A stretch of DNA of 64,000 nt, taken from assembly GCA_013396755.1 (NCBI GenBank), contig VWZF01005184.1, positions 124,473 through 188,472 on the forward strand, read 5' to 3'. A model generated the notes under the pieces. It was not told the DNA's origin. It saw only the letters and a list, made by a program, of their open reading frames with translations, and ran no database searches. The translations under genes and the position numbers were made by a program. This document shows, piece after piece, positions 11,501-22,375 of the stretch; position 1 is the stretch's first letter; every line of letters starts with the position of its first letter. The DNA comes from Sclerurus mexicanus. Taxonomy: Eukaryota > Chordata > Aves > Passeriformes > Furnariidae.

Positions 11501-14500
11501 TCTTGTCCCAGGCATAATAAATTGCAATTTTGCTGCCCCACTTGAAAGCTTTTTTACTTTCAGCGTAATCTACAATCTAATAATCTACAATTATTGAGTT
11601 GTATCATTGGGAAGAAATGGAATTGTGAAACAGTGAAGATACCGGGTTCAGTCTTCAGTTTTAGTTTGGTTTTTTCTCTTAGAGTATGTTTTAACAGGGT
11701 CAGAATCCCTCCTGTTTATTTATACAACTGAAACTGTAAATTTCTCTTTTTCTTCCTTTTACTTCTTACCTGCCCGTGGTAACAGCTGAAGGTATGTACA
11801 TTTCTTATTAAATTTATGTAATACTTTTAACTGTTAGAGATGGATTTGCCACATTAATTATTTGATCTAATATGCAATCTTTTCATAAAATTCTTAGTGA
11901 ATAAATCAAGATAGTTTTATAAATGGATTTAAAACTTTTCAGGTGGCTAAGTTTGTAGTGTTTTGAGTGCAGCTCTGTCATCACACTTACTTTGTAGCAG
12001 GATCAAATAAACTGTTTTGACTAAGCTTTTCCTTTATAGTAATTTAGAAATTTATACATAATTACAAGATTTTTGAGTTGGTTTTGGTGGAGGGAAGCAG
12101 GAAGGATTGGGTTTTGTTCTTCGTAGCCTCTAAAGTAACCTTTGTTTCATTCACAGCACTGACTCCGGTATCTCCTGTGTGGAGTAAGTAATTTAATTTC
12201 AGTTTCTAAATGGAGCAGGGTCTGTCAACTGAAATTATCAGAGAGCTAGAGGCTGCCTTGCCTGGGTTTACAACTGCACTTTCATAAATACTACCAAATT
12301 CTGCTCACTGCTAAAAAAACACTTAAAGGTTGAACAATGCAAGGGGGAAAAGTTTCAGCTAATTAGTTTTTAAGGAGTAAATGCCAATTCATCAAACCAC
12401 CATTTTTTCCTGAAAGGGGTTTCCCAAGAACAGAGGATTAACTTCAATTTGCACCTCCTTTGAAATTATATAAAGCAAGGGACTGTGATGTTCAGCATCC
12501 CTGGTTAAATTAATATCTTCAGTTACTTGTGCAAAAAGCAACTGTTTTATTCAAGAGAGAGACAGCAACTGACCCATCAAATGGCTGGCTGGGGAATCGT
12601 GGAAATGGGAGAGTTAGATTTGTCTTTTTGCTCTGGAGATTAGTCTTAGTCTCTCTCCCTCTCTCTCTGTCTAGTTTTCTCAAGCCTTCATTGAAAAGAC
12701 TTAAGTTAATTCTGGGGGAATAAAATGTCAAAATATCAAAAGTTTTCAATGGATGATGTTGCATGTCCTTGCTGATAGCTTAATCCTAAAGTCTGAAGTA
12801 TTTGTGTGCTACAGATACATTTCCTGGGCTACGTGGAGACCCCCAAAACAATTTAGACTACAAGTGAAATCTGTCTCTGTTGTGAAGTTTGATCCAAAGC
12901 AGGCACAGAGTGTCATTCCATGGAATGTGCTTTAAAACCACGGATGGAATTAGCGATTTGCCAGTCATATCAGCCTCCTGACATCTTACCTGTCCCATGC
13001 AGAGAGTGTGCATTTTCCATTTTGATGTGAGTTTTTCCAACAACCTTTTTTTCCTTCTGCAGCTTCACAAACATATCGAAGACCCGCATCACAGCCCACA
13101 TGGTACACTAGTGGTGAGTAGTTTGAGTGGTGTCTGTTTAGAAGGAAAACAGAAGAGGGTATTTAAGGCTAAATTACACAATTCTAAAGAGTCTTTTCAA
13201 TAATTCCCTTCCATAAAAGCAGCCATTTTTCATTTTCAAGGGCCTAGAATTTTAATTGATTTTAAACATCTCTTAATGTCTTTTAAAGACCAGGTAGCTG
13301 AAATTATATGTGGTCATTTTCTCAGCCCTCCTTGCCATCAGGAGGCTCTGTTTGGTAACTGCCTGTTCTCTCCTGAGGTCGCTTCCTGCTCTCAGCAATG
13401 CTTTCGTGGCCCTCAGGGAGGAGCAGTAGGAGGTGGCCATCCTGAACTACCACCCATGTGCCAGATCTTGCAGTGGCCAAGAGACACGGGATGTGTGTCA
13501 CGTACCTGGGAAGGATGAGGGGGAAAGGGTGTACTTCACCCTGAGGAGAAGGGAACAGCTTCCTTGGGATGCCACCAGTGCTGTGGAGGACGGGCTGGAT
13601 AAACTGGGCATACAGCTTGGGAAGGGCCCAGTTCCCCTGGCACACTGTTGAACGCTCGTGTGCAGTCTGACCCTGTGTATCACTGTACAGACACCAGTGA
13701 TTTGCCTTTGCAGTCGATGGGGATCCACACTTCATTATAGCGGTGCCGCAAAAAAAAGATGCCATTTGTTTCAATATCAATGAAAACCCGGGGACTGTCT
13801 TAAATTTAATAAACGATCCGGTTACAGGTGAGTTGTTTGTTGTTGGGGGGTTTTTTTGAATACAGTAAATCAGGATACTTCTAACAAAATGTCTTGTGTT
13901 TAAAGGCTGTTTCCCTGTTTATAATCCATAAGCTTTTTCCCCAGCAAAGTTAGTCAGAGGTCCCGTAGCTATGATAGGGCACCATTACCGTGACTGTTTT
14001 CACTTCTTGGAGCAAAATGAACTTTTAAACTTTGTTTGAAAACCACTGTGAGGGTTGAGAGTAGTAATTTGTCTCAGGGAGCTGTGGTACAAGCAATAAA
14101 ATAATCCTTAGGTTGCCAGTCCATGGAATATCTGGTAAAGAGAGACTGATGTCACATGGGCTGTCTGTGCCCATCACAAACTCTTTGTGCTCTAGGAAAT
14201 ATTGAACTTTTCTCAAGAAAATGGTTGTTGGCTTTGTGGAAATTCACAGAACAGCTCCCAGAGCTTTATTTTAATTTGGCACAAACATGCACAAGTAATT
14301 CTGATATATTTTTTTCAACTCCTATTTAATTCCTTGTCATTAGTTCAGTAAGTCCTGTCTGTACACAATACTTGGTGTTTCATTTTTGTATTAGGTATCA
14401 CAGTCAATGGAGAACTCATTGGTGATAAGAGGGCAAATATTGATGCAAAGATCCAAAACTCATATTTTGGAAAACTTGGCATTGCCAATAAGCACCTGGA

Positions 14501-17500
14501 TTTAAAACTGACAGTAACTCCTGAGAAGATCACAGTTCAGAATGGCAATGAAAAAACAGGTTTCACCTGGCTTGACTCAGTCACCTTGCAACAAGAAGGG
14601 TAAGGCTTAAAGAAAGAACATGAGGCTACTTTCTACACTTCTTTAAACATTGATCAATAATATACTTCTAAGATTTGTTGTCTGAATCTACAAAAGAAAT
14701 TGATTCAGGCCCTGCTGGATTCTGCTTTATACTTTGTTGTGTAACTCCTGAATTATTCACAAATTTCTCTGCTTGGAATAAGTAAATGAAAATTTCCCCC
14801 TGATGCTCTATTACTATGACTAAGGTAAAACTGGATTTGGTATTGTGCCTAATGCAGCACTGTCTTGCAAATACTTAAAGGCTAATACTAGACATAGAGT
14901 GCAGTCTTTCAAAGGCATAATAATGTGCCATAAACAATCTCCATTTTAAGAGACGGAAATTCTGGCATTTATACAATAGGTACATGTTGCCCTGTCAGCA
15001 TGTGTTTTTTCATGGGATCTCTCTACTAGAGTCATTTATACCTATGCAAAAGGAAGTTCAGAAAAGGAACTGGCATCATCACCTTCTCCTCCTGCTTTAC
15101 ATTTCATTGTATAGAATAAAATTCCTGCCTTCTCAAGGGCTGGCACTGCAGCAGAGAGAGCAAAACTTACACAGCATGCTTTTTTTAAATTATGATAGAA
15201 CACAGGGATGGCATGAGTAACAATATCAGTAACAGATATCAGATGTGAGTGCGATCAGAAGCAAAACTTCTTTATCCTGGCACTAACCTAGTTTGGGAGG
15301 TGACTTCTCTGAAAAACCAAAGGAAAAAGTGTCATGTAGCATCCAGCCAAGGAAGTGATGGTTTTATCAATAGAATTTGTATTACTGAGCATGAGGTGCT
15401 GTATCTACGTAATCACTTACCTATCTGTGATTAATTGCACTGCTAGAGGACAAGTTTTGGTAGAAACATCTTGCTGAAAAGTTTATAGGCCAGGTAGCCT
15501 TTTCCAGTGCCATTTAATATGATTCTGTGACTGTCTGAGAACACACATGCGGAGACTCCCATGGACCAAACTAGGCAGCAAATCCTCTCTTTTCAGAAAC
15601 ACTGAGCAGTTATAAAGTCGTGTTTATTTCTTGGACAGATTTATTCCTCCTACATTTCTTCTCATTGCTGTCAGCTCTGGGAAGCACTATGTTCTAGCTC
15701 ACATTTTTCTTTTTTTCCCTCAGTTTAACTTTAATAATTAACAGAAAAAAAAATCTGATGCTCTCAATGGGCAGTGGTGCCTCATTTGTTGTTGTCTTGC
15801 ACCAAGTATGGAAGAAACACCCTCTCCACCAAGATTTCCTAGGACTGTATACACTGGAAGAGGATAAACTCTCTGCACAGACCCATGGACTATTAGGTAT
15901 GACTTCATTTGGTGTTTCTGTGCTGGTCTTTCCCTATGAGGCTGCATAATTTGTAGACACAAGCTTGTACTTAACCTTTCTGAGCTGAGAATGGAGGAAA
16001 CTGAGATGACATTGATTGGCAGTATTAAGATTTGTGACAAAATGTTCTGTGCTCAGACTTTGTGAATTATCTTTTCACAAATTCCTCTGCTGCTGAAATC
16101 ACTGGCATCCATTGTCCTCGCTGGTATCTTTAAGCCTCTTTATCTTGCTAGATCCCAGCTACATAATTTTTTTCTTACTACACTGTTCTTCCAGTCTCTT
16201 GGATGGTTTAATCTCTCCTTTCATCTTATCACCTTTTCCCTAAGCACAAGCACTCTGAAAAAATACTTGTTTGCTCAATCAAAATTTGCCAAACCTCAGG
16301 GCATCCCTCTAAGAAAATAAGTTGTTAAGGTGTATCTTGATTTATTAGCGTATATTAAACCACAGAATGCCTTGTATCATTTTCCTAAGATTTTCCTCAT
16401 ATTAGCCAATGTTCTTTGTTCGAGTGGAAAGTGAAGTTGGTAATGCAGGGACCAAACCTTTGACCCCATTTTGTGCTAGTGCAGTGGGTTTGGTGGTGGG
16501 CATTCTCTACTGCAAAAAACCCACAGAAAACAGACATTTGCCTTTCAGTTTTCACTTAGAAAGTCTGGTAAGGGCAGCAAACATTCCTTTTGAGTCAGTA
16601 AGTTTACTCACTGTGGAAAATAATGAGCTGCTGTGAACTGCTCTTCTCAGCCTCGGTGTGCACTTTGGGGCCCGAGGAGCGAGCCAGGGTGTCAGTGGCA
16701 GGGATGTGTTGGATCCGTGTGCCAAGGGAAAGGCTGTAGCAAAACAGGAAAAGAGCAGAGTAAGGATGAAATGTTATTTATGCTTTCCTGCTCCAGTCTC
16801 CTCAGGCTAGAGGACTTACCCACGCAGAAGTTATTCTGCTGGGGTGTGAAGTGCAAGTAGCACAAGGCCACGCTGTGGGGCACTGACTCCCCCATCTCAT
16901 CAGCACTTCCAGCAGCTTGGCCTTTGCTCTCGCTCTGCACTCGTGCTCTGATCTTCGCTGGGTAATCTCAAGGCTGTGCTCACTGCAGCACCCCAAGCAC
17001 CAGCAGCGTCCTGCACCCGTCCAGACGGGGCCAAAGTGTGTGAAAGCTGATCCTGCCAGGAGTGTAAAAATTCCTGAGCTGTCAGCCCTGTGCTGAGCAT
17101 GATCACACCCAGAGATTTCAGAGATCAACACACACATTATTTGATTCAGAAGAAGCTAAAAACTTGGGGAGTATAGAATAAATACAACTGAATACACAAG
17201 ACACCAAGTGAGGATATCTTGAAGGATATATAGGAAAGACTGATTGTGCTGTGCACTCAGAAGCTGGAACTCACATCCAGATGATATGGATACAATTCTG
17301 GATTATGCAAACAGAATAATACCATAGGCTTATGTTCAACCTTACATTAAACTTGGTGTTTGCTTATCCATTCAAAACCCTGAAGTGACATGGAAACCAA
17401 CACGGGAATGCAGGAATTCTGGGACTTCTGTTTGGTTTCTGTTTTAATGTGTGCGACGTGCCCTGAAATGTTAATTTTGGCTTCTATTTTTAGGACAGTT

Positions 17501-17821
17501 CTTCCACCCCATTGATTTCACCATACTTGAAGTTCATCCGGGGTCTGATCCCAAGAAACCAGATGCCACAATGATTGTTAAAAACAATGAACTGATAGTA
17601 ACAAGGTAAAATAATGGAGTCCTTAGCAAAGACTTAGGCAAGCTTGCCTGGTCCTACCTCGGGACTCCCATGGCTGTGTTCTCCCTTGCAGGGGCTGGCA
17701 GAAGGATTACACAATGGATCCTAACCATGGCATTGATATTCCTTGCTGGTTTGTCCATGACAATGGAGCTGGGCTGATAGATGGTGTTCACACAGACTAT
17801 ATCGTTTCCAGTCTGTTTTAA
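1234..17821 (+). CDS. ITIH3: Inter-alpha-trypsin inhibitor heavy chain H3, lacking its first exon
   Basis: Secreted plasma/matrix protein that is covalently joined to bikunin through chondroitin sulfate and can be transferred to hyaluronan. Coding exons: 1234-1257, 2388-2554, 3284-3388, 3803-3965, 4687-4797, 5415-5540, 6101-6217, 6962-7130, 7450-7575, 7823-8004, 9001-9186, 10141-10280, 10688-10842, 11786-11791, 12157-12183, 13063-13113, 13714-13827, 14395-14599, 15724-15896, 17494-17605, 17692-17821. They total 2589 nt and join in one frame to a TAA, giving 862 residues. Human ITIH3 is about 890, so only the leader is missing. The first exon starts with KR, the expected propeptide cleavage site. 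Domains in order: VIT (about 20-150), vWA (about 255-435), linker, DPHF at 622-625, conserved C-terminal propeptide ending DYIVSSLF. Assignment to ITIH3 rather than ITIH1 rests on recalled wording (for example LGKLGIAN-type and KPDATMIVKNN stretches) and on lying directly convergent to ITIH4. Confidence 0.92.
6101..8004 (+). CDS. ITIH3: ITIH3 exons encoding the von Willebrand A domain
   Basis: Exons 6101-6217, 6962-7130, 7450-7575 and 7823-8004. The metal-ion-dependent adhesion site motif DTSGS lies at 6179-6193 (human ITIH3 has DISGS). The second MIDAS segment is the threonine of MTN across the 7130/7450 junction, and the third is LTDGHPNQG in exon 7450-7575. The domain closes with YPLYNLGFGDGVDYGFLEKM and ARRIYPDSDAALQLQ. 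All three MIDAS loops look intact, so metal binding is expected. Confidence 0.93.
8141..8180 (-). mobile_element. CR1 retroposon 3'-end fragment
   Basis: The sequence aatcacagaat followed by ttggaagggacct is the reverse complement of the conserved CR1 tail, so the element lies in minus orientation in the ITIH3 intron 8005-9000. Only about 40 bp are clear; the rest has decayed or was never copied, as is usual for 5'-truncated CR1. Confidence 0.75.
9001..10842 (+). CDS. ITIH3: ITIH3 exons encoding the region after the vWA domain
   Basis: Exons 9001-9186, 10141-10280 and 10688-10842. Family landmarks are GFYDEVSNPMLTDVEL, HFYDGSEIVVAGRF, RLWAYLTIEQLLEKR and FVTPLTSMVVTKPEEN. N-L-T in ENLTAEAL is a possible N-glycan. 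The acceptor of the first exon follows a 16-nt T run (8975-8990). The third exon begins TATTGCAG, so a second AG lies 8 nt inside the exon (see findings). Confidence 0.93.
9423..9497. repeat. ITIH3: AT-rich low-complexity tract
   Basis: Irregular runs of atata and aatatt over about 75 bp in the ITIH3 intron 9187-10140. No longer structure is visible. Confidence 0.8.
11786..13113 (+). CDS. ITIH3: ITIH3 linker microexons (6, 27 and 51 nt)
   Basis: Exons 11786-11791 (ctgaag), 12157-12183 and 13063-13113. All are multiples of three with phase 1 on both sides, so each can be included or skipped without changing the frame. They encode AEALTPVSPVWT followed by SQTYRRPASQPTWYTS, a proline/serine-rich linker just before the DPHF site. 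The 6-nt exon is supported by its sites (aacag/ctgaag/gtatgt) and by human ITIH3 reading EDAEATPVSP here. Skipping it would still leave an open frame, so transcript data must decide. Confidence 0.75.
13714..17821 (+). CDS. ITIH3: ITIH3 exons encoding the DPHF site and C-terminal propeptide
   Basis: Exons 13714-13827, 14395-14599, 15724-15896, 17494-17605 and 17692-17821. VDGDPHF opens the block. In ITIH1-3 the chain is cut between the Asp and Pro of DPHF and the Asp is esterified to chondroitin sulfate, so the mature chain should end at residue 622 of this model (codon 13722-13724). The following propeptide is well conserved (NSYFGKLGIAN, VVVLHQVWKKHPLHQDFLG, THGLLGQFFHPIDF, HPGSDPKKPDATM, CWFVHDNGAGLIDGVHTDYI). 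The intron before the penultimate exon (15897-17493) holds no gene I can see. Confidence 0.94.
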
Positions 17822-17900
17822 GCAACTACAACTTCCTCCAAATTCATGGGCAGATAGAATATTTGCCTGAAAGAACAGTATTTTTCCATGTTTAAGAACT

Positions 17901-18141
17901 ATTAAAAATATATGAGCCTACCAAGGTATGATGGATTCTCCTGCAGTTTCACTGTGTATTTGATGAAACCTGAAGTGCAAGGCAGCTGTTCTCCTTGTGT
18001 GCACAGATATCACTCATCCTCGGGAACGTCCTCCCTAGTAGGCTCAAAATCCCGTCTTAAAACGTTGCTTTGTAAAACACAAGAGAAACCTTCTACCCCG
18101 TTTTAAATCAGTAACAGAGCGTCGAGAGTGATTTAAATAAA
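17901..18141 (+). terminator. ITIH3: ITIH3 poly(A) signals
   Basis: The 3' UTR begins after the TAA at 17819-17821. A variant ATTAAA lies at 17901-17906 and a canonical AATAAA at 18136-18141, 315 nt beyond the stop. Either could be used. The AATAAA is the better match. Confidence 0.6.
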
Positions 18142-18513
18142 GCAGTATCAGCACTCATCAGTACTCAGTGCCCGGTTCTGCTACTCCAGCAGCTGTCGAT
18201 GGTCTCGTTGCGCCTCCCCGAAGCCCAGGGTGCATTCCGCAGGTGAGCATGAGAGGGCAGCTGAGAGCCCAGCCCCGAGTTTGGGATCATCCCACGGTCC
18301 TTGGAACCACCCGACCCCTTGGCTGTGCGGGGCTGAGGGCATCCAGGACTGCTGGATTTTAGTGTTTTAATTTGAACCTAACTTTTGAATGCCAAAATCT
18401 TTATAAATTAATGAAATACTGCAATTGCAAGCAGAGGGGGATGCCTCTGCTGATTTTTGTTTGGAAACCTAAGTCTGTGTGTCTGTATCAGACTGTGAGC
18501 TGATAATATTGAT
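18142..18513. other. Gap between the convergent ITIH3 and ITIH4 3' ends
   Basis: About 370 bp separate the two canonical poly(A) signals. The left half (18160-18350) is GC-richer than its surroundings, but no gene, splice site pair or repeat is recognisable. The open frame at 18168-18362 has no support. Confidence 0.6.
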
Positions 18514-18519
18514 TTTATT
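18514..18519 (-). terminator. ITIH4: ITIH4 poly(A) signal
   Basis: TTTATT on the + strand is AATAAA on the minus strand, 232 nt past the ITIH4 stop codon. It is the first canonical signal seen after the stop. Confidence 0.6.
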
Positions 18520-18750
18520 TAGTTCATTCACATAAATCTTCAACAACAATGGATTAGAAACCATTTTCAAATAGCAAACGAGCAAGGACAATCTCATCTT
18601 AAGGGTAGAATTACTTCAAGGTAAAATATTTGTGACATTTATATATATAGTAACAATAAGGCTTGAACTGTGTGGTTTTCTTGATGAAAGTATCAAAAAT
18701 ACTTGGGAGGAACTTCATTTATGTAGTTTTCTTTCCCAGAAATTTTTTTT

Positions 18751-21700
18751 CTAGACAGTTAGATCTATTGACCAGCAGTGAACAACATCACGGACTGACT
18801 CAAGCCTGTAATCTCTCTTGTACAACCTGAAACAAAATCAAAACAAGAAAAGTTGTGATAACACACTCAGAGAGCAGGCCCAGAATTGCCCTGGTGTGTG
18901 CACATGGCAGCAGCAGTCAGAGCTGCACCCCGGCACACCCAGGACATGATTATTTCCCCCAAGAAAGAGGAGCCTTGAGCCCTGTAGCATCACTTAACAA
19001 GCAACAAATTCAGGCTGTTGAGGAAAAATTCAAGTGCAAGTTATTTGCACCAGGAGGTGCGTTCTTACAGACAAACACTCCCACAGTTTCATTTCTTTTG
19101 ACCTCCTGTATTTGCTGGTAAAATACATCTCAAAGCTCACATCCCCCATGTCTGTTACCTGGAAACTTTGTGCTCAGCTCCAGACACCCTTAGGAGTTTT
19201 TGGTCAGCTCTCTGATTGATGTTGGAGTTATCCTCAAATTGTGCCTTTGAATAAAATTGACCTAAGCAACAGACACACAGGTTATTTAAAGATAGGAAAT
19301 TGCTGGTCTTTTAACCCAGATGGCAGCTCTAACAGCAGGAAAGCAGCTCTTCATGTCAGGAAACAAGCAAATCAAAGATCCCTTAGTAAGTTAAGAAAAC
19401 TCCTGTGTTTCAGCTGTGATCTCCTTTGTCCCTAACACTCTCCACAGGGAGGGTCAGATGGGTTTTCACAATCTCTTTTTTTTGTGGTTTTGGAATATGC
19501 AGCCTCTCCCTTTGCAAAGTTTCTGAAACAACTTCAGCTCTAACCCCATCAGGATTTTTGGAGCTGAGACGTTCAGGACCAGCTGCCTTTCATTTTCTAC
19601 CCATGATTGTTTACACTTTTATGTCTGTTATTTGTAGTCCATTATTTGACATCAAATGAATTTGCTGCATAAATCATGTCATTCCACAGCACTGTTGAGG
19701 TTAAGCCCAACTATTATTTTAGACTTATTTTAACCATTCCTAAATCCACAATGGGCTGTTCAGGGTTGTGCCACTGGTGAGTGGAGAAGCATTGTGTTAC
19801 GCTTCCAGGGTAAGACCTCCCCTCTTTGCAGAGCAGGGTCTGGATTGCTGGGCAGCAAAAGATGTCTGAAAAAAATTAATTGGTTGCAAAGTTTTTCCTG
19901 AACTCCATGAAACAAACCTTTCCCGCTATATTCTCATTTCAGGAGCTTAGTTACAAGACCATCCCTCTTTGCCACATGTAATTGTAATGACACATACCCA
20001 GGACTCCACTGACTTGGTCAGAAAAATGGTTGGTGTCCAAGAAATACAGCCCAAGGAAGTCCTCAGGAAACGTGAAAAAGGAAATTTTCACTGTGACCAT
20101 ATCAGGCAGGGACGCTGTAAAGCTTCTTTCCTTTTCAACAGAGACTCTAAGCCTGGGAATGAAATTATGACATTATTGCCAAGAAGAATATGAAGAAAGA
20201 ATATGTGTTTAACTAGCTGACATCAATTAATCAAAATAATTTAACTTCTGCCTTTTGTCTCTTTGCAATTACATTTTTCATGATCTGTTGGTGATTATTT
20301 TTAAGCTAGAAGATATTTTTCTCTGTGCTGCACAATAGGTCTTGTAATTACAGCAACAGAAAAGAACTTTTTTGCTGATGAATACACCTTATTATCCATA
20401 ATGACAAAAAAACAGCTTAGACAAGGAAAAAGGAATATTTCCTTGCTATTTTAACAAGGGAAAAGGTAGACTAAGTAAAATAATTCAGTGTAATTAATGA
20501 ACAAATCAAATACTTTTTCCTTGGATATTTCACAAATTTTTTCAGCCCCTGCCTTTCTTCTGACCCATTAATGTTATTGTGGCCCCAGGTGGGCTTGCAG
20601 AACACAAGTGTCACTGTCATTTAGGCCCCCCCAGTGGGTGCGAGGGCTGGGGTTGAAGCAGGAGGATCATTGTGCTTGGCAGACAAATTATACAGGCTCT
20701 GTTTGGACTATAAAAATAATTGAAAGCAGTTGTGGGAGTAGTTATTGTCTAGCACTGCCTGTAAGGGGGGGAGCAATGTGTGTCCTGTCTGCCCCAGGCC
20801 AAGAGAGGAGGTTTATTCCAGTAATATAAAAAAGTTGGTGGAATCAGCTACTCAGCTCTTCCTTGTGGTGGAGAAGGGTCCTGCTCTAATTAGTCTGACA
20901 AATAAAGCCTACTTTTAGTGTGCCCCTTCTCCAGCAGTGGGCATTTAGGTACAGACAGCTGTTCCAAGACTTTATGCCTTCCCATAAAAAACGTCAGCAG
21001 CCCAGATGGGAGTTATTGCTAAAACTGAGGAGAAGGAAAGCTGCAGCCTGTGTGGAGCCAACTGCTGTATAAAAGGGACAGTAAATGTCAAAGCCATCAC
21101 TTCACAGCACTCGCTCTGCTGCTGGAGGAGCACAAAGTGCCTGGTGGTGGCACCAGGGCTGCCACGCATCACTGAGGGTCCTTTCCCTGGGAAGGCAAAT
21201 ACATGTTCTGCCTCTGATGTCGAAGCAGAAAAGCAGGCTGGTGGTGCAGTTGTTTTGATTCTCTTCACACAGGCATGGAGAATTAAAACCAAACTTACTT
21301 GGTTCTCCATGTTCCAACTGGGGGATTGTGAGTGTACCCTGCTGCCGCTCACACCAAAATACTCACTGGATGAGGACATTAGGAAGAACTTACTTCAGGT
21401 AAGTGGCAAAGTGGAGGCCTGGATGAACAAAGATCTGGCACATTTTCAAATTTAGGAAAGGACAGGGTGCCGTTTCTTACCCCTGGATGGTGGAGGTGGC
21501 TGACTTTGTCCATGGCAGCTGAGTGCTCTTGTTATTGTGGCTCACGACGACCCCATCAGTGGAGACTTGGATTTGCACGGGAGGGTTCACGTAGTTAATT
21601 CCAAACCGCACAAACCTATTTGTTCCGTCTCCAAGTTTCCCCGTCACAGCGAGTCCTTTAATACCATTGATACAAAATTTCAGGTGACTCTGCTTTTAAG

Positions 21701-22375
21701 CTACAAGTGATTTTAATAAAACTGCTCCGGTTTTGTTGCTGAAGCTACTTCAGGGTCTCAAATCTAGTTTTGTGAGGCACAGTACCGGTGGGTTTTGTGC
21801 CCCAAGGCTCTCTGTGGTGGGGTCATCAGAGCCTGTTTAGCCCTGTGTTGCCTCCTCCTGCATAGAGATCTCTGCTCCGTGGTCAGAGCAGGTCACTGGT
21901 GCCTGTGGCCATGGCACCCATGGAAAAACTGCTGTGCATCCACACAGAGGGACCGTGGGGTTTAAGGTCTCTGCATCCTCCAAAGCCCCAAGGGCTGGGG
22001 AGTGGAAACCACTAAAGACTGTGGACATGGCACCAGGAGGAAGAGGAGGTGACCCACAACCAGACCTGTGAGAAGTTTCCTCAGCTGTTGCACCATTAAT
22101 ATTGCCTAAGAGAGAGGCAAAATTAACCACAGGCTCTGTAGTCAGTGCAAGGCAGCAGGTATGACATGGCCCTTCATGAAAGGGGGTTATTCCAAAGGCT
22201 GCTCTCACACACCAAGTGACTCTCCTTGTCCTTGGCATTGGGGGTAACCTGGCTCACTCACCTTGCTCTGGATCTGACAGAAGATGGACAGAAGGTTGTG
22301 CTTTTCCATCAATATTTAAACAGAATGTTTCATTTTGTTTGGGTAATTGCAAAAGAAGTTGTGGATATTGATCAG
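18751..22375 (-). CDS. ITIH4: ITIH4 exons encoding the C-terminal domain, DPHF site lost
   Basis: Exons 22375-22262, 21655-21481, 20152-19998, 19261-19159 and 18826-18751. The first is 114 nt, as in ITIH3, but reads ADQYPQLLLQL where ITIH3 reads VDGDPHFIIAV, so the Asp-Pro site is gone. It continues NETFCLNIDG and ends HLLSDPEQ, joining to GLAVTGKL. Later landmarks are FPEDFLGLYFLDTNHFSDQV, GQFYSKAQFEDN, QKLLRVSG and the end VVHCWSIDLTV. The cysteines of FCLN and HCW match the human pair that closes this domain. NET and NKS are possible glycan sites. The second exon's acceptor (ttaaag) has a weak pyrimidine tract. Confidence 0.9.

Noticed and set aside
13322..13780. 152-codon minus-strand frame over the ITIH3 DPHF exon
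   Set aside because: It is antisense to a certain coding exon and has no recognisable protein features.
21006..21455. Overlapping long frames on both strands in an ITIH4 intron (149 codons +, 135 codons -)
   Set aside because: No ITIH-like wording on either strand. The true neighbouring exons (21655-21481 and 20152-19998) join in phase without it.
21837..22238. Minus-strand frame after an apparent ctctcttag acceptor, considered as an ITIH4 exon
   Set aside because: It has no usable donor before its TAA, and the genuine exon at 22375-22262 (ending LLSDPEQ) fills that position with the expected 114 nt.
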